Origin: Reticulitermes speratus
Taxonomy: Eukaryota > Arthropoda > Insecta > Blattodea > Rhinotermitidae
Assembly (NCBI GenBank): GCA_021186555.1
Contig: JAJKFL010000039.1
Location: 36,374,733 to 36,438,732 of the forward strand
DNA length: 64,000 nucleotides
Direction of reading: 5' to 3'
Every line of letters begins with the position of its first letter. Position 1 is the stretch's first letter. The translations under genes and the position numbers were made by a program. Positions 11,113 through 23,100 of this stretch are shown one piece after another. The notes below the pieces were generated by a model. It did not search any database. It was not told the origin of the DNA and saw only the letters and a list, made by a program, of their open reading frames with translations.

Positions 11113-12030
11113 TGCGATATTCACGTTTCTTTACCTACCGAACTACCGAAGCATTCAAACGTGCATATTAGCCAATAATTCACACGCTGTATTTTGGTAC
11201 TTCCGGTTCTGTGGTTGCGAATCAGTCTAGTCGTGCGAATGGTTATCGACGTTTCGGAAGCATATGCTGCCTTAAATGTGGTGCCACAAGGTGTCAAAAC
11301 CCAGAACACCGTAATTATACGTCGTTAAAACCTTAAGTATCGTAATTTATGCCGTTTTTACGTTCTACACGAAGAGACTAAGCACCAATAATAAGCATAA
11401 AAATAAACAAATAACGCTTGCACAAACTGTTGTCCAATCTAGCACGCGTGTACATAAGTCTTGTCCGTCTCGTGTTACCGCAATATCCGCACACACCACA
11501 AGACAACACAGGCACATCTAAATGCTCCGTCCGATCCCTCATGACACACTCACCTCCGGATTCGCTTTCGCGGCAAGCAGGCCCCGCTCTTGGAAACTTG
11601 GCAAGTGTTCGCATCCACAGACCGTTGTGGTTTTTCTTCGGGCTTCAGATCCGGGTCTGTCATTTCAGACGGTCCTAGGCTACGCCAGCAACTGGTTCCA
11701 TCTCGCCGCCATGACGTTGCCCAGCCTTATCTCACATTACACTTATCATTGCCAGCCTTATCTTTCACCCCAACAGCTACGCTCAAACACTGTTCTATCA
11801 CGTATTACACGCCCGATGTCAAATTCAAACCACCTTTAAAAAAAATGTCTTCGGTGTTTCAAGCTACGACTGAACCGCAAATTGTACGTAAAACGTCACG
11901 CCGACAAGTTGAATGTTGGCGATCTTTTTTTCGGCCTCTGTGAACCCTCCTCTGCCTCCTTCTTCCGTTTTCGGTAGTTTTCTTGCTTTTGTGCGTTAGT
12001 TAGTCTCGGCATCGTGAACCTGTAAAAAAC
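11113..12030. other. Unassigned stretch
   Basis: Overlapping short frames at 11418-11943 show no recognisable domain and probably reflect GC-rich sequence. No known repeat seen. Confidence 0.5.
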
Positions 12031-12316
12031 AGCGCCGAGGTGACCCACCTATGTGTACCGAAATGTAAGACGTTAGATGGTGAGAGTGTGAAAATCGTAG
12101 GTGATTTTGACATGGCCGCCATTTTGGCAGATTTCAAGATATTTCGATGATTCTTTTTTCAGCGTGTAGGCATATTCCTTACATTTCAAACTACGTATCG
12201 TTCACTGCTCTAGTCGAAGTAGGCGCGGAGCACTGTGAAGAAACGTAGGTAACGCGAAAGTTTGACACCGCGAGCGCCGAGGTGACCCACCTAAGTGTAC
12301 CGAAATGTAAGACGTT
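12031..12316. repeat. Pair of direct 44-bp repeats about 240 bp apart
   Basis: gcgccgaggtgacccaccta followed by gtgtaccgaaatgtaagacg occurs at about 12031 and again at about 12273. The intervening DNA is unassigned. Confidence 0.85.
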
Positions 12317-12522
12317 TTACGTCAAACGTCGACGTAGCCCTTGTCCACGCCATGAAGGCACATGAGGACAGTATAGCTCCACTAAAGAACCTCGGCGCTG
12401 GATGAAGGTGAGCGGGTTGCAAATGGCAGTGCTTTTAATGCTTGTTGTTATAAACACAACTGTATCGGTAACGCGACAGTTTCCTCTTACCGTCTGCAGG
12501 ACAGATACTGTAACTGTAATGA

Positions 12523-12770
12523 AAGTACGCAGACTGGAATGGCTTGGGCATGTTGTAACAACGGACGGTGCAAAGACAGTAAAGGAGTTAAGGGAGGGCA
12601 CACCAGGAGGAGAGAGAACAAGAGGAAGACCTTGATTAAGGTGGATGGATGACGTCGAATTGGACTTGAGGAATATGGGTGTCAGAAGATGGAGAACAAG
12701 AAATGTGGACAGAACAGAATGGGCATCTGTCGTGAGGGAAGCCGAGGCCAAACTTAAAGGGCTGTAGTGC
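12523..12770 (+). pseudogene. LINE ORF2 C-terminal remnant
   Basis: Translation shows RRLEWLGHV and, after an in-frame stop, LRWMDDVELDLRNMGVRRW and WASVVREA, the usual C-terminal region of insect non-LTR retrotransposon ORF2. It ends in an A-rich agaaaaagaagaagaaa tail. The stop and the missing 5' part make it dead. Confidence 0.75.
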
Positions 12771-13400
12771 TAAAGAAAAAGAAGAAGAAAAGAAGATCTG
12801 AGCAATAAATAAAACATTTGTGAAGAACTTTTCTTTGAAAAAAAAGTCGCCAATAAGTTACAAGATATTGATGAAACACAACCGACACTCGGCGCAGTCG
12901 CGTCTGACAGTTTGACAGACCTCCACGCAATAATTACGGCTTTAGCACAAAGGCATGCACAGTGCTCAACATCCTACGTGCATCTCCTCTCAGTCCGCAG
13001 TCATCGGTTCACATCAGTGAAAACGCCTTGAAAACCGCGTCACACCTTATTTATCATCACAGCTGATACCTTATCACAGTTCTACAGTAATCACTCTGTC
13101 TTCCTGAGTCGTTACTCTGTAGCAGATGCACGTCTTTTACGTAGAATTGCGCAGATATGACCGAACGATTCTTAGGTAATTTAACGACGCTGATTCGGCT
13201 ACAGAACATACATAAAATGGAAAGAATACTAGCCAATAGGTAATAACTTTGGATTGAAACTGTTAGGCATCCGGTTGTACCTTACTGATAAATTGGTACT
13301 TTATCACCTCAAGTGAAGACTCATACGGTTTGACAATTATTGACTATATATTAATTATAAATAATGCAATAATAATATCAGCAACAAAGTAACACGTTTT
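12771..13400. other. Unassigned stretch
   Basis: No gene or recognised repeat visible. Confidence 0.55.
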
Positions 13401-13887
13401 AGGCGCGTTCTCAAAATTGCGAAAAGCGACTATTAACTTCGTCATGTCTGTCTGTCCGTCCGTCTGTCCGCATGGAACAACTCGGCTCCCACTGGACGGA
13501 TTTTCATAAAATTTGATATTGAGTACTTTGCGAAAACCTGTCGAGAAAATTCAAGTTTAATTAAAATGTGACGAGTAACGGGTACTCTACTTGAAGACCT
13601 ATGTACACTTATGACAGTATCTCGCTCAATTCTTCTTAGAATGAGAAATGTTTCGCACGAAAGTTGTAGAGAAAATCACAACACACATTTTATGTCGAAT
13701 AATGTCTTTCCCGAAATAGTGCCGTTTACGAAATTATGTTGAAAAAAATGGTACAGCCAGACAGGCCACAGGCGACACTATAATACGGCGCATGCGCTTT
13801 GCATGCTGGATAACTAAGGCTACACACTCAGAATATGTAATACAAAACTTACTGCTATCCCACGACAATGGTTATGCGAACGCGCCT
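13401..13887 (+). mobile_element. MITE with AGGCGCGTTC terminal inverted repeats
   Basis: Starts aggcgcgttc and ends gaacgcgcct. About 490 bp, no coding capacity. Related copies at 9516-10012 (reverse) and 52540-53010. No clear target duplication, so the superfamily is not assigned. Confidence 0.75.
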
Positions 13888-14009
13888 CAAGGTTACCTTA
13901 CACTACATTGCCTGTCTTGTTGAAATTTCAAATTCTATGACTGAGATCTAAATCAGTTATTATATAATATTCTATATATTTGTAACATAATACATTTTAT
14001 ATCACTGGT

Positions 14010-14049
14010 TTGCCTGAAGATGACCAATACTTCGTCGAAACATGTTGCC
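14010..14049 (+). ncRNA. Hammerhead-like motif
   Basis: CTGAAGA (14014-14020), one extra T, stem II GAC...GTC, GAAACATGT (14037 onward), then T and GCC. Stem I is short (GC/GC). Confidence 0.5.
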
Positions 14050-14971
14050 TAATTAAGACGACTGAATAATATACCACCAATAAAGTTGCGTTGACGGTGA
14101 CTGAGTACAATAGGCAATCGAATTGTGGACTAAAGAAACTTGTTCTATAACCTACTTGCGGAAAATCAGGAAAAACCACACAAAATGTCAGGACAGATGG
14201 CGTCCGGGATATAATTCGATTCCAGGACTTGCCGGACATGCTATGACACTGACATAATAGTTGTCACTGGGGGGTCACATCTAACAAGCCGTGTTCAAAC
14301 TCGTGCAGTTACTGTCACACGGCCGCCGGCCGACACAACCAGAATTTCCACTTGTCATGTCCGATGGTTTTTCCCATGCTTATTCATGATATACTCAAGC
14401 GTGACATTGGGCCGTCTTATGTAACAGGAGCCGAGGTCAGTGAATGGTCGGCTGCGGCTAAAAAGAATACGTGACGGCGTCTTGAGCCAAACATGTTTTA
14501 AGTAACATCTTGACTTGTATGTTAAAATAAAATTGATTACAAGATTGGAGTCAAGCTTGGCAACACCTTCCAACTTCCTGTTATAGCCGCGAACAGCTAG
14601 TGGCCGAATTCGAAGCTATTGAGGAAACTGAGTGTACCTATGTCTAGGCAAACGGACTGCCTATAATAAACACGACAATATATCCAATTCAGGCACGGTC
14701 ACCCGATTCTAGTAAGCTGTGACAGATCTTTGTCAAATAATTGTTACTTCGCCGGCTGTACCACGACGAAACGTCATCTACTGAAGCAAATTTGACGGGC
14801 TTCATGTGCACCCAAAGGGGAACACACTGAGCCCAAGCACGTAATTAAACCTGGGTGCACAAATTGTCCAAATTAATTTGACATTATTTATTCCATGCGT
14901 TTTGGTTCAATTAAACTGTTAATTCGTGACACCAAAAAATGCACTATATACAAATACAGCCTTATATCACT
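14050..14971. other. Unassigned stretch
   Basis: No gene or recognised repeat; short frames only. Confidence 0.55.
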
Positions 14972-15149
14972 GCTACATGTTTCGGCGTCATTTACATCAT
15001 TCTAGGGAGCTCTACACCAAGATTTAAAACTTACTAAAACATAACAGATTACGAAATTAATTCATGTTATATCACAGTATTCTTGCAGCTAGTGTAAACC
15101 GTGTAGGTTTCACGAACTGTGATTAAAATAGTGATTGAAGGAAAGCCAT

Positions 15150-15317
15150 AAGGATAAAAATGACGGGAAGACGAGGAAGAAGGCGTAAGCAGCTACTGGA
15201 TGACCTTAAGGAAAAGAGAAGATACTGGAAATTGAAAGAGGAAGCACTAGATCGCACACTGTGAAGAACTCGCTTTGGAAGAGGCTACGGACCTGTCGTA
15301 AGACAGAATACAGAGTG
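15150..15317 (+). pseudogene. LINE C-terminal fragment inside the fold-back
   Basis: Reads GRRGRRRKQLLDDLKEKR and later FGRGYGPVVRQ, the usual last residues of a class of insect non-LTR ORFs, then a stop and a GAAT microsatellite (15318-15354). Confidence 0.65.
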
Positions 15318-15354
15318 AATGAATGAATGAATGAATGAATGAATGAATGAATGT
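15318..15354. repeat. (GAAT)n microsatellite, LINE tail
   Basis: Nine gaat units directly after the LINE stop codon, as expected of a LINE 3' tail. Confidence 0.9.
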
Positions 15355-15665
15355 ATTGAAACAATAAAACACCAGAACATACATCATATCTAAGGAACAC
15401 GTCGTAATAAATATGACTGTTTAATTTCTCAATATATTAAACTTTTAAAAATACTATTTTAATCACAGTCTGTGAAACCTACATGGTTACATCGTGTCCA
15501 AGAATACTGTAATATAATATGAATTACTTTTGTAATCAATTATATTTTAGTAAGTTTTAAAGCTTGGTGTACGGGTCCCTGTGGATGGCGTAAATGACGC
15601 CGAAACATGTAGCAACGATATAAGACTGTATTTTATATAGTGTTTTTGCTGGTGCCATGGATAAA

Positions 15666-15819
15666 CAGCTTAAATTTTCCAAAATTCTAGGAGTCACCTC
15701 AGAATTCCAGGAGCCAGATGGATCAAAACAATTAAGTTCCACACTGAGGGCCCACAAATATTAGACGCCGCCGTACAAAATTTAGTCGCCACCTGGCACC
15801 CGGGACTTGTGCACCGCTG
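15666..15819. mobile_element. hAT-like MITE, family 2
   Basis: Matches the well-bounded copy at 42559-42724 (ctaggagtcacctc, gggcccacaaat, gacgccgccgtac, ttgtgcaccgctg). Ends are mutated; the flanks ggataaac and agttaaac agree at six of eight bases. Confidence 0.6.
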
Positions 15820-16446
15820 AGTTAAACACTGGGAAAATGTAATACGTAAATATTATGTACCTTTCTTACAGGCTTCGCAGCAGACAAGATACCTGAAGAG
15901 AAGGACACAGGCCAGTTCGCTCACTCGCCATGAAACTGGGACACTGCGCACTTCTGTACAGTGTTTTGTGTTAACACCTGTCGCCATGGACACAAAGCAC
16001 AACTCATTTTAGAAGTACGAGCAACAGTCAAGTAAATCGATTGTATGAAGTCCACAAAACTGCAAAATCACCTATCGTGTTCAACTCATAATGATAACGC
16101 CCTTGAAATGTCAAAATAAATGCACAACGAGATGCGATGTGCGTGCGCGCGCGCGCGTGCGTGCGCTGATAAGAAACAACTGAAGACTTCGTTATTAATT
16201 TACGACACACGTCTGTCATGGCTGCGCTGCGACAGCTACGGTGAACTCGGTCTAAAAGGTCGAAAATTAATTAACAATGAAGGGCGTGATCTAGCTACTT
16301 CATGCTTAACCATGAAACTCGTATCCTTTGGCAAATTGTAGGCCTATTACAGGTAATTAAAACAACCACACGCAAAATAATTCTGACTAATTACATCCCG
16401 TTGTGTTTCACGGATATCAACTAAACAGGAACACCATCAAACAAAA
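15820..16446. other. Unassigned stretch
   Basis: No gene or recognised repeat. A short (GC)n tract lies at about 16145-16160. Confidence 0.55.
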
Positions 16447-16479
16447 CTACAAATTTATTGTACAACAACAATATTGAGA

Positions 16480-16675
16480 TCTGCGCTGTTCTGGGATATT
16501 ACGCAACGTTGAGTGGTAGTTCTGTACTGACGTTTCGGAACAACCTATCGGTCCCATCTTCAGGTCAAGATGTCCAAGACTTCTTGACCCTTGCTCTTCT
16601 GGGATATTACTCCTCGTTGAGTGGTAGTTCAGAACTACCACTCAACGCCACGTAACATCCCAGAAGAGCGCAGAT
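16480..16675. mobile_element. Fold-back element of the TTCTGGGATATTACG type
   Basis: ttctgggatattacgcaacg (about 16487) and gttgagtggtagttc recur in direct and inverted order (16600-16670), with gacgtttcgg and ctatcggtcccatcttcagg between them. The minus strand shows a hammerhead-like order CTGAAGA, extra T, GGGAC/GTTCC, GAAACGTC. Relatives at 33115-33180 and 54285-54395. Confidence 0.65.
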
Positions 16676-16731
16676 CTCATCCACATCGCGGCAGAAGCCT
16701 GAAATCACGAAAAATTTTATTGTTTACAACA

Positions 16732-16775
16732 CGCTACATGTTTCGGCCCAAAAGGGCCATAATCAGGCTTTGTAT
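16732..16775 (-). ncRNA. Degenerate hammerhead-like motif, reverse
   Basis: On the minus strand: GC, CTGATTA (one changed base in the box), extra T, stem II GGCCC/GGGCC with loop TTTT, GAAACATGTA, GC. Confidence 0.45.
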
Positions 16776-17067
16776 AAACATTTAAATAAAAATAATGTAA
16801 ACAGGTTTTATTACAGATCTCGTTCTAGGTAATTTTTGGCTTTTGTAATAGTTTTTGACGGGTTCTAGTTCAACTGACACGTAAGACATTCGGAATCGCT
16901 AAATGGCACGACTCGAAGAGTGCAGAACGCTTATACTACACGACGCAACTGAAGGATAATAACACAACTAGTCGTGTTCCTGACAACCAGATCCACGTCG
17001 CTGCTGTATTAACGTAACATGTGGCTTCTTCCTGTTAAAATCAGCGCTAGGCTACGTTCGTGTATGT
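16776..17067. other. Unassigned stretch
   Basis: No gene or recognised repeat. Confidence 0.5.
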
Positions 17068-17532
17068 CAGTGGTTCCCAAAGTGGGCGGTGGGATTACCG
17101 AGGTGGGCGCTAATGGGTACGAGAGGTGGAAGGGGGCGCTGTTATTATCACAGGGGGGCACTAGTAGACAAGTAGTGTATTTATTTTTATAATAAAATTC
17201 AAATAAAGTAATTTTTGTGTTAAAAATAAAAAATGAATTAAATTTCATAGTATTTTAATTTATGAATCTTATTCAAGCACATATTATTTTTAATAAATTA
17301 TTGCTAGATGAATTATTGTTAATCATAAAAAATACAATAAATTTTAATTTAATTAATTAACACATAAAACATTAAGTTTAACTCTTATAATTTTATTTAT
17401 ACTATTTTTTAAATATAAAATAAAAGTGGAAACAAAAGCGCATTTATGTTTTTTTAAAAAAGGTAGGGGGGCGCTGTGGGTGTGTATATGGAACCAAGGG
17501 GGCGGTGGACCGAAAAAGTTTGGGAACCACTG
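17068..17532. mobile_element. hAT MITE, family 1, with perfect 8-bp TSD
   Basis: Ends CAGTGGTTCCCAAA and TTTGGGAACCACTG form the terminal inverted repeats of a hAT element. GTGTATGT flanks it exactly on both sides (17060-17067 and 17533-17540). The 465-bp interior is AT-rich and non-coding. Sister copies at 35674-36149 and 57093-57533. Confidence 0.95.
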
Positions 17533-18368
17533 GTGTATGTCTATCCTGTGCTTCGATTACACATGCAGATACTACAGACACTATACTGAGGCCACGTAAA
17601 GAACTCCTACGTCGACCTACACCGCATCTCCCTTCACAGTACCTTGCAGTGCTTCGTTCAGTGTTGTCAGCAGTTCGCTTGCTACCAAACCTTCTCTACA
17701 TCTAAAAATGTTGAAAAATTACGTGAGGAACAACTTCTTTTATCCTGCTTGTGAATTCTTTCTTCGTACCAGTTAACGTAGCGGCGCCATTAGAGTGAAT
17801 CGTCAAGCAGTTGGAGCATAAAACCCCCATTTCTTTCGACAGACGTACCGACGGAGACCTTTCCAGTCGTTCTTCCTTCCAAAGATTCACAGAACAAGAA
17901 GCCTTCCGCAAATTCTGCGTCGTAACACTGCCGCACGTACACTAGAAGTTTGGCCAAATCTGCTACATCCGCAGGTCTGACCAAACTCTTTGCGGTATCA
18001 GGGCTTTGCTTCAGTCAACCCCGGCAGCCTCGATCTGGTACCTTCTTACAGCGCTGCGATACACATAACCGCAACAGTTGTTATTGCAGCAGGCAAGACC
18101 AGAGATTCGGCCGTATTGCGCGGTTTAATTGTTCTGCTTATAACACAATAAGACTCGAAAGGTGTTCTCACGGCTTTCCGAGGAACTGTAGCGTGTTTCG
18201 GCAGTTATTACTGTACTTAAAAAAATCTGCATATTAAAATGTTTTTTGTCTGTGCTTCAAGCACTGCGAGTGTTTAGTTTCTAACTGCCTTCTAGGCTTC
18301 GAGAGTTTAATGCTTTCGCTGGCTAACATTTCTCAACAAACGACAGTTCAAGTCTTGAGGCCTTCACA
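17533..18368. other. Unassigned stretch left of the Polinton
   Basis: Short frames on both strands (for example 17702-17911 reverse) show no recognised domain. Confidence 0.5.
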
Positions 18369-18374
18369 GTGGTG
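18369..18374. other. Polinton target-site duplication, left
   Basis: GTGGTG, identical to 32864-32869. Six-base duplications are the rule for Maverick/Polinton insertion. Confidence 0.93.
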
Positions 18375-19813
18375 AGTAGTAATAGTGCCACTTGGGCCGA
18401 TGATTGAGCCGACAGGAAGCGAATGTAAACAAACCCCCTACCCACAGGTCAACGACCTTGTAGGATGTAAACAAACCCCCACCCCACACGTGAATGGCCT
18501 TGTAGGATGTAAACAAACCCCCATCCCATCTATTAGTGATACTTTCAGATGTACACCTCTAGGTCAACGACCTTTAGGATGTAAATAAGCCCTGCCTTAA
18601 TTTTTGGTTGTTACGATAAACTCCCTATCCCACAGGTTAATGACCTTTGTAGGACGTAAACAAACCCTCACCCTATAGATGAGTGATTTTTTATGTAAAC
18701 AATCCCCCACCCTAATTAATTACTGTTTAATAAATATGTGGTTAATTAAATATAATTAAAGGTTTTTTGCACAAAGTAGTTAAATAAATTATAGTAACTA
18801 AACGTTTGAGCGTAAGCTACTATTTTATTTTTTTTATTTAGACATACGGTAGTTTTGTAAATGCGCTAATTTTAAATATTTGCAAATGCAAGTATTAAAC
18901 TGGTTTTTTTTGCCGTTATTACGTAACTGAACTTGTATTTACTTACTTATGTTATGAACAGCGTTGGTTTACTAAGCGACTGATGAACTGGAGGGTATGG
19001 TTTTGGTGTTGCTTGGAATGAAAATGCCTAAAGTCATATGCTATTTTTAAAATTAGAAAGTAGGTAGACTGATAGTTTACTATGACTCATTGAGACTAGA
19101 AAGTCTGTTTACAAACGCAAATAGTAAATATTAGAAAGTAGGTCGCCAGACGCATAATGCATTTAATAATAGAATTACACTTGTGTCAAGATACCCTAAG
19201 TGGGTAGACAGAGCGTCGCCAGCACGCAGGTGGTAGTTGCAGGACTTTAACACAGTGAGGGAAAGGAATAAATGTTTTCAATAAATTATGTATTATTAAT
19301 ACACGTTTTAAAAATAAAATGTTACAATTTACGGGTATAATGTAGAGAGCTAAGAATGGAATATGCATGCAGTGACATTAAGTAGAGACCTTGAAAAATA
19401 CAAGAAGCAAGAAAGGACGGTGGAAACGTATGTAGGTTACCTGCAAATTAAAGGCCTGGACAGACCCTTAGGGTTCCCAGACGTCTAGACAATTGGTACA
19501 TGAAGGTGCACCCATTACCTTTAACACCATCAGATATCCCTGGTATTCTGTTAGGGGCTGAGTCAACCCCACAACCATAGTGCGGTCAGAAGGATTTTAT
19601 TAATGAATCACGACTTTCCCGCTTGTAGACCAATGTCTAGCTAAATATGCCACCGCGTGCCTTTCACATGCTATGAGAATACGTACATTTTAAGGGTAGC
19701 GAAGTGATAAACAAGGTCACTATATTTTGATGACTCACCAAATAGCAAAGGAATGTGAACATGTTCAGACATGTTTTAGTAGGATGGTGTTCTCTATTAC
19801 GTCCGCGCATTTT
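18375..19813. repeat. Polinton left terminal inverted repeat
   Basis: Pairs with 31445-32863 from agtagt at the outer edge to gtccgcgcatttt at the inner edge. The outer 350 bp hold subterminal tandem repeats. At 19455-19650 there is a stretch derived from SINE family D. The left arm is about 20 bp longer than the right, mostly because of differences in the SINE-derived part. Short frames inside it (such as 19186-19368) occur in both arms and are not taken as genes. Confidence 0.95.
18420..18715. repeat. Subterminal repeats of the left TIR
   Basis: Six or so copies of a 42-45-bp unit: (a)tgtaaacaaaccccc, a ccc-rich spacer, then in several copies an AGGTCAACGACCT-like palindrome (18446-18458, 18561-18573, 18634-18646). 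The mirror set is at 32523-32818. Tandem subterminal repeats often bind element or host proteins; the binding partner here is unknown. Confidence 0.85.
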
Positions 19814-20138
19814 GTATATTAGAGCGCGTTTCAAGACAAATAGATTACTTTACCGCTACCGAAGACGGATTGAAGACAGGTGGAATCTGCGTTTTCTACG
19901 GTGTTTATTAGTTTAATATCTTACTGTGTTTATCAGTGTATTGTCTACGGACACTTTTCTACTGAACATTCTACTGCCGCTGTGATTTATATATCTACTG
20001 AACATTCTACTGTTGCTGTGATTTATATATCTTCTGAACTTTTTGCTACGGTTGTACTGAACATTTTGCTACTGTGTGTGATTTTCTACGGAGTTCTTTA
20101 GTTTAAAGTAAGTGAGTTCATAAGAATTGTTATATATC
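19814..20138. other. Leader between left TIR and polymerase, with 39-bp repeats
   Basis: Contains two direct copies of ctactgaacattctactg...gtgatttatatat and partial further copies (19960-20075). A 73-codon frame at 19880-20101 is made of these repeats and is not convincing as a gene. The polymerase promoter should lie here, but I see no clear TATA plus initiator pair. Confidence 0.6.
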
Positions 20139-23100
20139 ATGGCAAAAAAACTGTTTATGAACAGGCAGAGAGCTTTTCCGACATCTGAAGTTCCCTCCTT
20201 AACGGAAGAACGGACGGAGTTGGAGGCTAGTTCACCTGACATAAATAACCCGGTGTTAGAGACAGCAGTAGAGCTACCATTTGAAATTTTGGATGAGACC
20301 TCAAAATCTTTTCCAAAATTTAACGCAACCGGGCGAAGTTTGTTGATCAAATTTAACCCCCCAAGAGAGGAGCAGGACCCTTCCACTTACCTCAAGAAAT
20401 GCATTACAGGGCTGACAAACTATCTAGTTGACGAAGTGCCAAATAGAGATATGGTGGGGCTCACCATTCGAAATACGGAGAATGTGGAGGATAAGGTGGT
20501 TGGGATTAGTCTGCGTCGCCGTGACCAATTGAAACCTGATGTGGTCTGGCAAGTACTCGGGAAGGTCATCCAGAGCAACGCTAGGTTTGGTTTGACTGAC
20601 CGACTCGAAGTGCGTCTGGATCATGTTAGGATGCCAGTTGGAAACGGTAGAGTTAAGACGAAGGGGCGCTCAATCGATGTTATGAGTGCAATTAAGAGAA
20701 GCATCGTTGTTGTAAAGGCTGCTTTTCTGTGTTTGGCTCACGCCCTAATTATTGCTATGGCCGGGGTTAATAGTGACCCCATGTACAAATCATATAGGAA
20801 TGGAAATCGATTGGACAAACCTGTTGAAGAACTCCTCAAGGCTTCCGGTGTTGATTTAAGCAATGGCGGGGGCCTTGAAGAACTTCAGCAGTTTCAAGAC
20901 CATCTTTCGGACTACAAAATTATAGTTTATGACGGACTGAGTCCCGATAGACTCATTTTTAGTGGAAATTCCCTTTCGGATAAGAAATTGTACCTCCTCT
21001 ATGATTCGGACACGGGGCACTATAATGTGATTACTAACATTAAGGCTGCTATGGCGAAAAAAGTATGTATGCAACGCGTGTGACGCACTATACGACCGGA
21101 CACATACGTGTGACAAAGCTTGCTCTCTCTGTACAGCCACGCCACCATGTGCTAAAGGTGATTCTAGGTATTGCGCTGCATGTAACAGGATATTTCCAGT
21201 GAAAAGTGTTTTCAAAATCATCTTACCCTGAGAGTGAAAGGAAAGCTAGTGTGCCAGTGGAAACAAGTATGCCGGAATTGCAGTTTCGTAGTAACGTCAG
21301 ATAATAAGCATGAATGTTTTAAGAAATTTTGTAATTTGTGTAACAAAATTCAACCTTCAGGCCATCTTTGCTACATGGCTCCACTGAAACCTAGCAGACT
21401 TTCAAACAGATTTATGTACGTTTTCTTTGATACGGAGTGTACGCAAGATCTTGAGAAGCGTGATGGGTCTTTCGAACACGTACCGAATCTTATATGTGCT
21501 CAGCAAATGTGTTCAAAGTGCGAACCAATGATGACTTAAGTACCGATTGTGAACAGTGCGGCAAGCGTGTCCACGTGTTTTGGCAGGACCCCATAGGCAA
21601 ATTTATTGATTACCTCCGGCTGTCCAGACCATTCGCGGATAAGCTGTATGTTATTTCACATAACTCTCGCGGATACGATGCACAGTTTCTACTCAGACGG
21701 TTTCTTGAACTAAGATGGATACCAAAGTTGATAATGGATGGTACGAAAATTCTTTGTATGTCTGTTGAGCATATCTGCTTTGTTGACTCTTTGAACTTCA
21801 TCCCGATGTCGCTGAAAAACATGCCCAAATCATTCGACCTCACATGCAGGAAGGGGTACTATCCCCATTATTTCAATACGGCCGAGAATTTAGACTATGT
21901 GGGGTCTTATCCTGAACCCAAGTTCTATGGGGCGGACTTTATGTCCAGTGATGAGAGATCCCGATTTTTGCAGTGGTATGAGGAGCAAAAAGACAAAATT
22001 TTCCGTAATAAGGAAGAGCTCTTGGCCTACTGTATGGATGACGTCAATGTACTGAGGCAGGCATGTACCGCTTTTAGGAATTTGTTTTTGAATTTGGTAA
22101 AGATGGATCCGTTTCGTGAGGCCATCACTATATCATCCATTTGCAACAAGGTATTTCGTACAATGTTTCTGAAACCCGATACTGTGGGTCTAATCCCGAG
22201 AGGGGGGTACCGTATGGGTGACCGCCAGTCTGTTGAAGCTCTTCAATGGCTGGCGTACATTGGTCGGACTAAGGATATTACTTGTGCAGGGAATGGGAGG
22301 GAGGTTCGTTTGGATGGGGTACCAAATCTGAAAGTTGATGGGTATTGTGCAGAGACTAGGGAAGTCTTTGAATACCTAGGGTGTTTTTGGCACGGGTGTC
22401 CATGTATGCCCAATCGTCACAAGCTCATTGGTAACACTGACGAGACATTGCTGAGCAGATATGAGGAGACAATGGCGAGGTTGCAAAAGATCAGAGATGC
22501 TGGTTTTAAAGTTATTTCGATCTGGGGTTGTGAGTTTAAAAAATTACTCCGCGACAATTTGAACTGCAAAAAGAACTTGGCTCACACCCCTATGTGAAGA
22601 ACTACCCATTAATATTCGGGATGCCTTGTACGGTGGTAGAACTGAGGCTACGAAGATGTGGTACAAAGCCAAGCAGGGTGAGGAAATACACTATGTAGAT
22701 GTGATCAGTCTGTATCCCTACATTTGCAAGTATGGGAAATTTCCTATTGGCCACCCAAAAGTGTACGTGGGTGCAGACTGTCCTACCGACTGCCTGGCTA
22801 GGGATGGGATTATTAAGTGTAAGGTTTTGCCACCTAGGAAGCTGTATCATCCAGTACTTCCGTATAAGAGCAATTCCAAGCTGATGTTCCCTTTGTGTTG
22901 TAAATGCGCTGACACTATGCAACAGGCCGGCTGTACACATTCTGATGAAGAACGATGTATAGTCGGTACATGGGTTATAGATGAAGTCTGCAAAGCTGTA
23001 GAGATGGGTTACAGCTTGGTAGAGGTGTTTGAATTTTGGGAATATGATGTAACACGCTATGTAAAAGATGACGCTAACTCAGGTGGACTCTTTGCACAGT

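Larger units (their letters stand above)
14972..15612. mobile_element. Fold-back element enclosing a LINE 3' end
   Basis: Outer ends gctacatgtttcggcgtcat (from about 14972) and atgacgccgaaacatgtagc (to about 15612) are inverted copies, and the arms continue inward to about 15135 and 15445. The stem-II and GAAACAUGUA part of the hammerhead is kept but the CUGANGA box is mutated on both sides. Between the arms lies a piece of LINE coding sequence with a (GAAT)n tail. Confidence 0.75.

Noticed and set aside
11418..11943. Overlapping + frames of 86-117 codons
   Set aside because: Three frames open over the same DNA, none with a recognisable protein; likely chance.
18385..18588. A 67-codon frame starting 10 bp inside each Polinton TIR (also 32650-32853, reverse)
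   Set aside because: It is identical in both arms because the arms are inverted copies, and its CKQTP repeats simply translate the subterminal DNA repeats.
19186..19368. A 60-codon frame in both TIRs (also 31888-32070)
   Set aside because: Duplicated by the inverted repeat, no domain, no promoter; treated as non-coding.
19880..20101. A 73-codon hydrophobic frame before the polymerase
   Set aside because: Made of 39-bp DNA repeats; amino-acid repeats follow from them.
20069..20386. Reverse frame opposite the polymerase start
   Set aside because: Shadow of the polymerase coding strand.
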